Shown here: one piece after another, positions 37,823-46,264 of the stretch | Numbering within the stretch: position 1 is the first letter of the stretch | How the letters are laid out: each line of letters opens with the position of its first letter | Source of the DNA: Rhodospirillaceae bacterium | GTDB lineage: Bacteria; Pseudomonadota; Alphaproteobacteria; UBA8366 | DNA: 64,000 nt | Reading direction: 5' to 3' | Assembly: GCA_002724395.1 (NCBI GenBank) | Contig: PBOR01000022.1 | Coordinates: 43,769 to 107,768, forward strand | Position numbers and translations under genes: made by a program | The notes under the pieces: generated by a model | What the model was told of the DNA's origin: nothing | Database searches by the model: none | The model's input: only the letters and a program-made list of their open reading frames with translations

Positions 37823-38200
37823 TTAAAGGCCAAACTTCTTATCGTGGCGTCCGGAAAAGCGATCCAAATGAACGTCCAGCTTGTCGCCCATCCACATAGC
37901 GTAAGTGGAATGATCCGACGGCGCATCTCCGGTCATGGGGTGTACCAAAACGCTCAACCCATTGCGGTTCAAGGAGAGCCAAGGCACGATTTCGCTATAG
38001 GCATCCCGGTGGAACTCGACCAGGAAATTAGGTCCCGGATGAGGACCACTACCTGAATCACGCCAATCCCCCACCTCTGCATTGGCAAGATTATTTTCCG
38101 CCAACACCATGAGCGCTTTTGCCTTTTCCCGTGTCTCACATTCGCCTTCGTCAAAATAGACATGGGCGTGCCAGCCCTTAATCTTTTCTATGCTCTTCAT
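37823..38200 (-). CDS. DOPA 4,5-dioxygenase family protein
   Basis: A 125-residue protein of the small DOPA 4,5-dioxygenase family, extradiol ring-cleavage enzymes first known from fungal betalain pigment synthesis. The putative metal ligands are in GWHAHVYFD, NFLVEFHRDAY and LVHPMTGD. The ATG at 38198-38200 has GGAGG with a five-base gap, so a longer GTG form is rejected. It lies 14 bases after the FAH-family gene on the same strand. If active it would open a catechol-type ring and supply a substrate for the hydrolases nearby. Confidence 0.8.
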   Translation of the reverse strand: MKSIEKIKGWHAHVYFDEGECETREKAKALMVLAENNLANAEVGDWRDSGSGPHPGPNFLVEFHRDAYSEIVPWLSLNRNGLSVLVHPMTGDAPSDHSTYAMWMGDKLDVHLDRFSGRHDKKFGL

Positions 38201-38214
38201 GAGAACCTCCACTC

Positions 38215-39078
38215 CTATTTCTCGTCAATGATCGGATTTTGTAAAATCCCCAAGCCTTCGACCTCCACTTCCACTATATCGCCATCCTTCATCCAGACCG
38301 GGGGCTTACGCGCGTGACCAACGCCGGACGGCGTGCCAGAAACGAGAATATCTCCGGGCTCCAAGGTCATGCATTGGGTCAACAGCATGAGCGCTTCAGA
38401 AACGTCGAATATCATATTTGAGGTGTTGTCATCCTGCATCACATTGCCGTTCAGCCGCGATTGAATACTAAGCCCAGCACCCCCCGCGGGCACTTCGTCT
38501 GCGGTAACAAAATCAGGACCAAAGGCGCCGGTATCGTCAAAGTTTTTGCCAATACAATATTGCTGCGTCTTGCGCTGCCACTCACGCACCGAGGCTTCAT
38601 TGAACATGGAATAGCCGGCAACAAGATCGAGTGTTTTATCTCGCGGGGTATGGCGTTCGCTGCGCTTACCAATGACCGCTACAAGCTCCGCCTCGTAATC
38701 CAGTGTCTCGGAAACCTTCGGCCGCACAATCGGCTTTTTATGACCAGTCAAACTTGTAGCACCGCGCATAAAGAAGGAAGGAAAAGTCGGTCGGTCGTGA
38801 CCTCCTTCGGCTGCGTGCGCCGCATAATTCAAACCGATACAAATGATTTTGGGCGGGCGCGGAATAACCGGGCAGAAAGAAAGTCTGTCGAAAGCCAATC
38901 GCTCGCTCGCAGCCTCAGCCGCCTTTTGCGCAGCCTTTAAAGCACCGTCTCCGGCCTCAATGAGACCCAGCACACTATCGGGCAAACTCGCGTCGGCCTT
39001 CGATAAATCTACTACCTCATCACCGAGACGCACCCCCACCGTGGGCTTCCCGCCCGACTCAAATGTAACAAAACGCAT
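38215..39078 (-). CDS. fumarylacetoacetate hydrolase (FAH) family protein
   Basis: A 287-residue member of the FAH family, which includes 2-oxopent-4-enoate hydratases, acylpyruvate hydrolases and dienediol decarboxylases. The core begins PPKIICIGLNYAAHAAE, the metal Glu pair is in LDYEAELVAVIGK, and SGTPSGVGHARKPP closes the site. The ATG at 39076-39078 with GAGGGG ahead is the start; the frame is open upstream without family sequence. It heads a minus-strand pair with the ring-cleavage-like gene, consistent with processing a ring-fission product. Confidence 0.9.
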   Translation of the reverse strand: MRFVTFESGGKPTVGVRLGDEVVDLSKADASLPDSVLGLIEAGDGALKAAQKAAEAASERLAFDRLSFCPVIPRPPKIICIGLNYAAHAAEGGHDRPTFPSFFMRGATSLTGHKKPIVRPKVSETLDYEAELVAVIGKRSERHTPRDKTLDLVAGYSMFNEASVREWQRKTQQYCIGKNFDDTGAFGPDFVTADEVPAGGAGLSIQSRLNGNVMQDDNTSNMIFDVSEALMLLTQCMTLEPGDILVSGTPSGVGHARKPPVWMKDGDIVEVEVEGLGILQNPIIDEK

Positions 39079-39363
39079 TGTTTCCCCTCTTGTTCCCTTG
39101 TTATGCGGCCCCTTATCAGCCAGCCATAAGAATGATTTAGGCCATACCGCACTTTTTATGACGATTTTTGGATCATATCGGAGAATATGCACCAAAGGCC
39201 ATCATGCTTTATCCGATTAGGAGATTTTTTTGCAGCACGTTTTGGGACCTTTAACGGTGATCTTTGAACACGACAAAAGTGCTAAACTCGCCTCCAACCG
39301 GCGACAAAAAAAACGAAACGAAACAAAACTAGGCCCAACCAGGCCCAATCCAGGGGGAATTTC
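39079..39363. other. divergent intergenic region between the FAH and alpha/beta hydrolase genes
   Basis: No gene is supported in these 285 bases. A partial dyad, ATCGGA at 39177-39182 and TCCGAT at 39212-39217, could be an operator for either direction. AGGCCCAA occurs twice close together between about 39330 and 39350, just before the GGGGGAA ribosome site of the hydrolase. No clear promoter boxes were recognised. Confidence 0.35.
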
Positions 39364-40242
39364 ATGCCGCATGCGACTACCGACGACGATGTAAAACTCT
39401 ATTACGAGGAGGCGGGCGAAGGCACCCCGATCATCTTTATCCATGAATTTGCCGACGATTTACGCACCTGGGAGCAGCAGGTCCAGTATTTCGCACGCAC
39501 CCATCGATGCATCCTATTTAACGCGCGCGGATATGCACCATCCGACATACCCGAGGACTGGGAAATGTACAGTCAGATGCGCGCAGTAGACGATGTGCGC
39601 GACGTGCTCAAACATTTGGATATTGAGATGGCCCATATCTTAGGCCTATCCATGGGTGGCTTTGCATCTCTGCATTTCGGCCTCAACTATCCGGAAATGG
39701 CCTATTCCATCACGGTCGCCGGGTGCGGCTATGGTTCCGGCCTGGATAAGCAAACCTGGAAAGATGAGACCACCGCCGTGGCGAAAGCATTCCTCGACGG
39801 CGGCATGGCGGAGGTTGGCGCGGCCTATGTTTCTGGCCCCACTCGCGTTCAGTTCGAGAATAAGGACCCGCGCGGCTATGACGCTTTCGTCAAACGCTTC
39901 CATGAACATTCCGCGCTTGGCGCCGCCAACACGTTTCTCGGCGTACAGGGACGGCGTCCATCCGTCTTCGAACTAGAAGATGGCCTGAAGAAAATGATCG
40001 TGCCCTGCCACATCATGACCGGCGACGAGGACGAACCGTGTTTGGAGCCAAATTTGTGGCTAAAACGCACGATCCCATCGGCCTGGCTCTCGGTTCTGCC
40101 GCAAGCGGGCCATGCGATCAATCTCGAAGAGCCAATGCTATTCAACCAGTTAACAGCAGAATTCTTCCGATCCGTCGAGTCCGGTCAGTTCCGCAATCGT
40201 GATCCCCGTAGCGTCGGCAGGAGTATTGCCGGAGTACGCTAA
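39364..40242 (+). CDS. alpha/beta hydrolase
   Basis: A 292-residue hydrolase with the nucleophile elbow GLSMGGFASL near residue 97 (the Ser of GLSMG), an oxyanion segment HEFADDLRTWEQQV, a late Asp in MTGDEDEPCL and the catalytic His in QAGHAINLEEP. The pattern is close to 3-oxoadipate enol-lactonases and C-C bond hydrolases of aromatic breakdown. The ATG at 39364 has GGGGGA in good position. A truncated MmgE/PrpD relic and an enolase-superfamily gene follow on the same strand. Confidence 0.87.
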   Translation: MPHATTDDDVKLYYEEAGEGTPIIFIHEFADDLRTWEQQVQYFARTHRCILFNARGYAPSDIPEDWEMYSQMRAVDDVRDVLKHLDIEMAHILGLSMGGFASLHFGLNYPEMAYSITVAGCGYGSGLDKQTWKDETTAVAKAFLDGGMAEVGAAYVSGPTRVQFENKDPRGYDAFVKRFHEHSALGAANTFLGVQGRRPSVFELEDGLKKMIVPCHIMTGDEDEPCLEPNLWLKRTIPSAWLSVLPQAGHAINLEEPMLFNQLTAEFFRSVESGQFRNRDPRSVGRSIAGVR

Positions 40243-40280
40243 ACCGATGCGTTAAAATATCCCTTAAGAGACGAAAGCCC

Positions 40281-40517
40281 ATGCCGACCTGCACCGAACA
40301 AATCGTCGCTTGCTTTCTCAACATCAAGTATGAGGACATCCAAAGCGAGCCCCTCGATGAAGTTCGCAAGGCTAGTTCCGACTGTATCGTCCTCACACTC
40401 ACAGGAGCGAAAGACCCAGCAGACCAAACCCTTGCAAATTGGGCACGCAAAGTCTCGGGCAAACCCCAAAGTTTTTTTGGTAAGAAATGGTATAAGTTTA
40501 ATCAATTTAATAATTAA
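40281..40517 (+). pseudogene. truncated N-terminal fragment of an MmgE/PrpD family gene
   Basis: The 78 codons read as the first part of an MmgE/PrpD protein: TEQIVACFLNIKYEDI, then LTLTGAKDPADQTLANWARK and a closing FFGKKWYKFN, corresponding to the usual ALAG and GKK segments before the frame ends in TAA. About 370 further residues normal for the family are missing and no continuation exists in other frames downstream. The rest of the gap before 40590 (about 72 bases) is AT-rich with nothing recognised. A complete family member lies at 41782-43143. Confidence 0.65.
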
Positions 40518-40589
40518 CAACTGTGAACCGCTTACCCATTCCAGAAAACACTCCTACTAATCGACATCCCCCAACCTAAGGACCACCGA

Positions 40590-41729
40590 ATGCCCAATAA
40601 GATCACTCATCTCGACGTCTTTCTTCTAAAAGGCCCGAAGGACGAACGACCTCATTGGGTAAGTAATTTCATCGTCCCAACGGCTAACGAAATATTGGTG
40701 CGGCTGACCACCGCTGATGGCGTAGAGGGCTTTGGATTAGCTACGAGTTACACGGATGCGACGCCGATTGTGAATTGCTTTAAGAGCGGCATTGGCGAAC
40801 GGTTGATCGGGGCCAATCCGTTAGCGCCGGAGCGGATATACGAGGATTTTTTTTCACTCACCTCACAACGGGTGGCGCACGAAAAAGGCTGGGGCAAGGA
40901 GGCGCTGATCCGTATATCGGCGGCGGTCGATGTGGCGTGCTGGGACATTATCGGCAAGATGGCGGGGCTACCGCTCTACCAATTGTTCGGCGGTTATCGC
41001 GACCACGTGCCCTATTATGTCACCTGTGCGTACTACCGCGACGGAAAAGATTTGGCCGAGCTGAAGGACGAGATTACCGAGCTAAAAGAGCAAGGCCATC
41101 GGGGCTTCAAGGGCAAGGTGGGCGGGCTCGGTCTAGCCGAAGACATGGAGCGTATGGAACTGGTGCGCGACGTGATAGGCGATGAGGCCTCCCTAATGGT
41201 GGACGTCAACCGCGCCTGGAGCCTGGACACTGCCATCGAGGCGGCCAACGTCCTGGCGCCGTTGAAACCTGCTTGGCTTGAAGAACCGCTCCGCTGGGCG
41301 GATGATCGCCGCGAACTTAAATTACTCGCCCAGCAAACTACCATTCCCCTGTCCGCCGGGGAAAGCGAATTGACCTCTTACGGCTGCCGGTCTTTGCTGG
41401 AAGAGCACGCCATCCAAATTCTGCAATTCGATGTAACCATGTTTGGCGGCTTCACAGAAGGCCGTAAGATGGCTGCTCTGTGCGAGCTAAACCATGTGAA
41501 AGTGACGCCACATCATGATTGCTTCATCCATGCCCAGCTTGTGGCCTCCACCCCTGCTGGTGGCTATGTGGAAGCCTTCACTAACCCGGAGCGCGACCCG
41601 CTACAAGCAGAACTGTATGAAAACCCGCCCGAGCTCAGCAACGGCATGCTGACGCTCAACGATACTCCCGGCCTCGGCCTGACACTAAACGAAGACACAC
41701 TGGCGAAGTACGGTACAAAGGTCCTTTAG
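40590..41729 (+). CDS. enolase-superfamily enzyme, mandelate-racemase-like (MR) subgroup
   Basis: A 379-residue acid-sugar dehydratase or racemase candidate. The Lys pair is Lys174/Lys176 (FKGKVGG); metal ligands are Asp205 (MVDVNRAW), Glu231 (WLEEPL) and Glu258 (SAGESE). An Asp281/His308 dyad (QFDVTMFGG, VTPHHDC) replaces the second lysine and defines the MR group. This differs from the MLE-type enzyme at 34501, so the two act on different substrates. It converges on the MmgE/PrpD gene. Substrate specificity cannot be read from the sequence. Confidence 0.88.
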   Translation: MPNKITHLDVFLLKGPKDERPHWVSNFIVPTANEILVRLTTADGVEGFGLATSYTDATPIVNCFKSGIGERLIGANPLAPERIYEDFFSLTSQRVAHEKGWGKEALIRISAAVDVACWDIIGKMAGLPLYQLFGGYRDHVPYYVTCAYYRDGKDLAELKDEITELKEQGHRGFKGKVGGLGLAEDMERMELVRDVIGDEASLMVDVNRAWSLDTAIEAANVLAPLKPAWLEEPLRWADDRRELKLLAQQTTIPLSAGESELTSYGCRSLLEEHAIQILQFDVTMFGGFTEGRKMAALCELNHVKVTPHHDCFIHAQLVASTPAGGYVEAFTNPERDPLQAELYENPPELSNGMLTLNDTPGLGLTLNEDTLAKYGTKVL

Positions 41730-41781
41730 CGCGTACGTGTATATCTAATTTTCGAGAGGGTTTGTTACGCGCGGTTATCCA

Positions 41782-43143
41782 TTATCTACAAAGCCTCATC
41801 AACGTCCCGACATCCGAGACGCTCTCGAGCTCCCAAACCATTTCACGGATTTCTTTGGCTTTCTCCGCGCCCACAATCGACTCCGCATTGTCGAAAAACT
41901 TCGTCTCGATCTGCTCATCCGACATGGGATTATCCACCATGCCCGTCGCGTGCTCGGTCTTGTATTCGAAGCGCGTGCCGTCCTTTCCGATCACTACCGC
42001 GGTGGCTTGATCGACGCGGAATTTCTCGTCCACCGTAACGCTGACTTTTTCGCGCAAGGCAACCACATCAGGGGCCAGCGCACGCTCATTGCTAAATTGA
42101 TGCCGGCCCGCATTGCCGTCGATAAAAGAAACTGCAGAGGCATGGCCGATACTAAATTTCGACTTGAGGCCCGATTTCGGATCCGAAACGCCGGTAATAG
42201 TGACCGCCTTAATATTCGCGGTAACCTCTAAGCGTTCAACATCGCTCGGCACGATGCCACTTTTTTGGCCAAGCGCTATAGTGCTATCGATGATCGGATG
42301 AAGAACCACACCACACGCATAAGGCTTGTAGCCATTACCTGTGACTGCGAACTTTTCACCCAACCCGGCCAAAATCGCCTCCTCATCCGTGACAATGCTA
42401 TAGATGCGGCAGAACCCCTTTCTACCTTCGAGTATTTCGCCGGTGCTGTCGAAGCCTCCTTCGGCCAGGGTCGCCGCCAAAATGCCATTCGACGCCGCCT
42501 TGCCTGGATGGAAACTCTTGCACATGGTACCCCGGTTCTGTTGCATGCCAGCGGACTGAGTGGCTGCAATGCCGAACGCATTTACCATCTGCGCCCCTTT
42601 CAGGCCCAGTAGCCGTCCACAGCCCGCCCCTGCCCCCACTGTACCGATGGTGCCGGTCAAATGCCAACCGCCGTCATGATGGTTCGGCATGCCGCAGCCA
42701 GTTCGCGTCGCCGCTTCAAATCCAGCCACATAGGCTACCATGAAGTCTTCGCCACTTACTCTGCGGCTTTCACCAAGCGGCAACATAGAGGCCATCAACG
42801 GACCCGAAGTATGTATACCGCCGCCGCCCAGATGTGTGTCGTCATAATCCAGCACATGCCCCATCTGGCCGTTGGCGATGGCGGCTTCCATAAGTCCGAG
42901 CTTCATCTTTCGCCCGATAACCGTGGAGCACCCGTTAGGACTGATGGCCCCTAGAACGCCCGTCAGCGTATCGAGAGTGGAGTGTTCGCTCCCAGCCAGA
43001 GCGCAACCGAGCCAGTCAAGAATACCGCGCCGACATTCATGGATAACGTCATCGGGCAGATCCTCGAACTGCAAATCCGCGAGATAGCCCGCCAGTTTTT
43101 CCGTAATGCCGAGATTAAGGTCGGCCGCGCCATATTCACTCAT
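41782..43143 (-). CDS. MmgE/PrpD family protein (2-methylcitrate dehydratase / cis-aconitate decarboxylase fold)
   Basis: A 453-residue protein of full family length. The helical N-terminal domain carries RRGILDWLGCALAGSEHST, and GHVLDYDDTHLGGGGIHTSGP near residue 95-115 is the conserved active-site segment. MCKSFHPGKAASNGILAA near residue 208 is another diagnostic box. Family members dehydrate methylcitrate or decarboxylate cis-aconitate, but many catabolic ones are unassigned. No prpB/prpC neighbours exist, so a methylcitrate cycle is unlikely. It is divergent from the amidase gene, 78 bases away. Confidence 0.88.
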   Translation of the reverse strand: MSEYGAADLNLGITEKLAGYLADLQFEDLPDDVIHECRRGILDWLGCALAGSEHSTLDTLTGVLGAISPNGCSTVIGRKMKLGLMEAAIANGQMGHVLDYDDTHLGGGGIHTSGPLMASMLPLGESRRVSGEDFMVAYVAGFEAATRTGCGMPNHHDGGWHLTGTIGTVGAGAGCGRLLGLKGAQMVNAFGIAATQSAGMQQNRGTMCKSFHPGKAASNGILAATLAEGGFDSTGEILEGRKGFCRIYSIVTDEEAILAGLGEKFAVTGNGYKPYACGVVLHPIIDSTIALGQKSGIVPSDVERLEVTANIKAVTITGVSDPKSGLKSKFSIGHASAVSFIDGNAGRHQFSNERALAPDVVALREKVSVTVDEKFRVDQATAVVIGKDGTRFEYKTEHATGMVDNPMSDEQIETKFFDNAESIVGAEKAKEIREMVWELESVSDVGTLMRLCR

Positions 43144-43221
43144 GTAACTGTTCCTGGTTTTATTGGGTAGATCTCCGCTACCATAAGCGTAAGCTCGAAA
43201 CGGAACCAGGGAGGGACTGCA

Positions 43222-44682
43222 GTGAACACCGAGCAGATTGCCTATATGAGTGTCGCCGAGCAGGCGAATCTGATTGCCAGCACCAAACTATCGCCGGTCG
43301 ATCTGGTGCAACTTTATTTGGACAGGATCGAGAAGTATGACAACATCTTGCATTCCTGGATAACCGTCTGTGGCGACCAAGCGCTTGCAGAAGCCAGGCA
43401 AGCAGAAGCCGATATCGCAGCGGGTAAGTATCGCGGGCCGCTGCACGGCATCCCGTTTGGCGTGAAAGACCAGATAAAGACCCAAGGCGTGCGGACCACT
43501 ATGGCCTCAATCATCGCCGACGATTTCGGCTCCGAAGAAGACGCCACCGTAGTCACCAAACTCAAATCCGCCGGAGCCATCATGCTCGGCAAAAATAATA
43601 TGCATGAGTTCGGTAAAGGCAGCTCGATCAATTTCCATTTCGGCGAACCTCGAAACCCGTGGAACATGGAATACGAGGCATCTCACTCTTCGACCGGATC
43701 AGGCGTATCTGTTGCAGCCGGCCTCATTTCTTTTTCCATCGGCGAAGATACGGGCGGTTCGGTGCGCGGCCCCGCTTGGGCCAACGGCGTGGTCGGCATA
43801 CGGCCCACGTTTGGCCGCGTCAGCCGCTATGGTGGGTTGATGTATGCGTGGACACAGGACACGTTCGGCCCCATCACCCGTACGGTTGGTGACAATGCGT
43901 TGATCTTGGCGGCGATCGCTGGGCAAGATCCCAAGGATCAACTCACCAGTAACGAGGCGGTGCCCGACTACACCAAGATGCTTAACGAGGACATCAAGGG
44001 CCTCAAGCTAGGCCTAGTGCGGGAAATGTCTACAGGCCAGGAATTACACCCCGATGTGGATAAATCGCTCACCAATGCACTTGCCATACTGCGCGATCTT
44101 GGCGCTGAAATAGAAGAGATGTCGTTACCGAAGGCAAAATATGCGGTGCCGCTACAAATGCTGACGTCTGACGCGGATGGAGCTGCGATGTTCCTGGAGA
44201 ATTGGTTTCGCACCGATTGGGACAAGTTCGACCAGGGTACCCGCACACGCATCGGGGCCGCTGCCCTTATTCCTGCCCCGATCTATAACCGCGCCATGCG
44301 GGGCCGGGCATTGATCCGCAACGAAATCCTCGAGAGCTTCAAAACATACGACGGCTTGCTTAGCTTAATGAACTTCATTCCACCGATGAAGCGTGGCGAT
44401 TCCGTGGAGAAGCTAGATAGCCAGGATGATGTGGCTCAGCGCATGTTCAAGTCGCGGCGCATCTGCAGCTATCCATTTAGCGTCGCCAACGTGCCCGCCC
44501 TTTCTGTGCCCAGTGGTTTCACCGATAAGGACGTGCCCATGTCGATACAGGTGGCATCAAGACCATTTGGCGAAGATATAGTCTATCGTGTAGCACACGC
44601 CTATGAGCAAGCAACCGATTGGCATAAGCGCCATCCGGATTTGGACCAGACAGTCATTGCGGCAAGCGCAGGAGTAAAATAA
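43222..44682 (+). CDS. amidase signature family enzyme
   Basis: A 486-residue amide hydrolase with the Ser-cisSer-Lys site: Lys82 in GVKDQIK, Ser156 in SHSSTGSG and Ser180 in DTGGSVRGPA. The start is a GTG at 43222 with AGGGAGGGA ahead. Its stop overlaps the start of a small GatC-like gene (TAATG), the arrangement of AtzE/AtzG and GatA/GatC pairs. No gatB is present, so tRNA amidation is unlikely and hydrolysis of a small amide is preferred. The chain lacks any signal peptide. Confidence 0.9.
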   Translation: MNTEQIAYMSVAEQANLIASTKLSPVDLVQLYLDRIEKYDNILHSWITVCGDQALAEARQAEADIAAGKYRGPLHGIPFGVKDQIKTQGVRTTMASIIADDFGSEEDATVVTKLKSAGAIMLGKNNMHEFGKGSSINFHFGEPRNPWNMEYEASHSSTGSGVSVAAGLISFSIGEDTGGSVRGPAWANGVVGIRPTFGRVSRYGGLMYAWTQDTFGPITRTVGDNALILAAIAGQDPKDQLTSNEAVPDYTKMLNEDIKGLKLGLVREMSTGQELHPDVDKSLTNALAILRDLGAEIEEMSLPKAKYAVPLQMLTSDADGAAMFLENWFRTDWDKFDQGTRTRIGAAALIPAPIYNRAMRGRALIRNEILESFKTYDGLLSLMNFIPPMKRGDSVEKLDSQDDVAQRMFKSRRICSYPFSVANVPALSVPSGFTDKDVPMSIQVASRPFGEDIVYRVAHAYEQATDWHKRHPDLDQTVIAASAGVK

Positions 44683-44879
44683 TGAAATTTACCAAAGACG
44701 ATATCCGCACCATGTCGCGCGCTGTAAATCTAGAAGTTACCAACGAGAGTGATCTCGACATAATGGCGATCCGGCTCTCCAGCCTACTGGAAGTGATGGA
44801 AACCATTGAGCAGGAAATGGGCGAAGAAATGAACCAAATAGACCCAGTCCCACCGGTCTACCCGAAAGAGCCCTTCTAG
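44682..44879 (+). CDS. GatC/AtzG-like small amidase partner
   Basis: A 65-residue helical protein coupled by a one-base stop-start overlap to the amidase. The pattern of an N-terminal helix (KFTKDDIRTMSRAVNLEV), a middle helix (MAIRLSSLLEVMETIEQEM) and a Pro-rich end (IDPVPPVYPKEPF) is that of GatC and of AtzG (DUF4089), small proteins that wrap and stabilise their amidase. Function is inferred from this shape and from the gene coupling. Its stop overlaps the stop of the convergent glycosyltransferase gene. Confidence 0.75.
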   Translation: MKFTKDDIRTMSRAVNLEVTNESDLDIMAIRLSSLLEVMETIEQEMGEEMNQIDPVPPVYPKEPF

Positions 44880-46264
44880 GCTTCTTGCTTCTTTGAATAA
44901 CGCGTCTGCCACCAGTCCCAAAGGCCGAGAATTCCTAAGGAGGTTAACAGCACTATGATAGGTTCAAGGGGCAGCCGATATTTGGGCGAACCTACAGGCC
45001 CGTTAAGCAGTAAAAAATAAACCACGGCGAGGCCCGTGAAAACCGCAACCCAACAATTACGTCGCCACAACAACAAAGCGCCATACAAGGACAAACCCAA
45101 AGTCACAATGCTCCCAAACGCACCAATAACAAATAGTATTCCGTAGACCGGTCCATTCCCAACGACATAACGCCAAACTTTGGCGACAAAATGCGGCGTT
45201 TCCAGCGAATAGAAACTTTGCGTCGCAAGCGCGCGCACACGCGTATCTATTAGAATTGCAGGTGACATTAAGTTGACCGTTATCCCTTTTGCCCAGGCCT
45301 TGGCAATCGCTAGCGGTGAACTCACCAAGATTTCTGCAATTGCAATTTCTTTCAGCCGACGGTCCACTTCGAAAGGTGAAATTTCAGTTTCGCGCACGCC
45401 ATCCCGCTCCAAGCCATCTACAAAGCGCCCCCTCATTTTCGATACGGTTTCGGCGAGCGGCGTTCCATTTTCCACAGCTTTAATCGGCGGCACCACCCAG
45501 TAAGCCATATGTGTGCCTGATTGCACGCTGAAGGAAAAATTATCAAACTTCACCCAGTTATGGGTGAGTACCGGCACGGTAGCAATCATCGTACCAACCA
45601 CAAACATCAAAGAGAGCCCCATCGCGTTTAGCTTTGATCGTCGGTGATAAAGGGCGATTGCTCCAATGGCAATTGTGATCGGCGGCACCAAAAATTGCGC
45701 CACCGTCCGCGTCACGATAGCAAACCCCAACAGGCCACCGGAGGCCAGAGACCAACTAGCGGTCGGTTCCCGGAGAAACTTCGCAGCACAATACAAAATG
45801 GCGCTAAATAACAAAACGAATAAGGCATCACTTAGAACAAGCCCGGAATGAATAATAAGGTTCGGCCACATTGCCGCCATCCCCCCTGCGACCAGCCCCA
45901 ACCGCCGTTCCATCATACAACCAAGCAAGCCGATAATGACGCACGTCAGGGCATCCAGCATTCCGTTAAACAGAGCTAGAAATATCGGAGCCCCCAGCCC
46001 AATAGCCTGAAACAGCGCAACAACAAGTGGATAAATAGGGACGCGCTCCACAAAACTGTTAGAGCCCGGCTCGCCCGCCATGAAGCCAAAAGACTGTGCC
46101 CATTCTATTGAAAAGGTTAGGAAAAAACTGTCCTCAATAACAAACTTTCCGCCGAATACCGCCACATGCCAAATATTCAGGACTCGGATGAGCGATGCAA
46201 AAATGAAAATGGACCAAAGCGGGTGGCCCGATACAAACGCCTTAATCCGCATAGCAGGTGTCAT
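44876..46264 (-). CDS. GT39-like membrane glycosyltransferase (ArnT/PMT family)
   Basis: A 462-residue, strongly hydrophobic protein with about ten or more membrane segments. The acidic pair in the first periplasmic loop (VIEDSFFLTFSIEWAQSFG) is the usual catalytic region of polyprenol-phosphate-sugar-dependent transferases. It would move a sugar from a polyprenyl phosphate donor to a lipid, glycan or protein outside the membrane. The donor is probably made by the adjacent synthase, whose stop lies four bases into its start. The C-terminal half carries hydrophobic segments such as YGILFVIGAFGSIVTLGLSL. Confidence 0.8.
   Translation of the reverse strand: MTPAMRIKAFVSGHPLWSIFIFASLIRVLNIWHVAVFGGKFVIEDSFFLTFSIEWAQSFGFMAGEPGSNSFVERVPIYPLVVALFQAIGLGAPIFLALFNGMLDALTCVIIGLLGCMMERRLGLVAGGMAAMWPNLIIHSGLVLSDALFVLLFSAILYCAAKFLREPTASWSLASGGLLGFAIVTRTVAQFLVPPITIAIGAIALYHRRSKLNAMGLSLMFVVGTMIATVPVLTHNWVKFDNFSFSVQSGTHMAYWVVPPIKAVENGTPLAETVSKMRGRFVDGLERDGVRETEISPFEVDRRLKEIAIAEILVSSPLAIAKAWAKGITVNLMSPAILIDTRVRALATQSFYSLETPHFVAKVWRYVVGNGPVYGILFVIGAFGSIVTLGLSLYGALLLWRRNCWVAVFTGLAVVYFLLLNGPVGSPKYRLPLEPIIVLLTSLGILGLWDWWQTRYSKKQEA

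Noticed and set aside
41729..41772. Inverted repeat GCGCGTA / TACGCGC in the gap between the MR-type gene and the MmgE/PrpD gene, as a terminator
   Set aside because: The stem is 7 bp with a 30-base loop and no T-run on either strand, so a terminator function is not supported.
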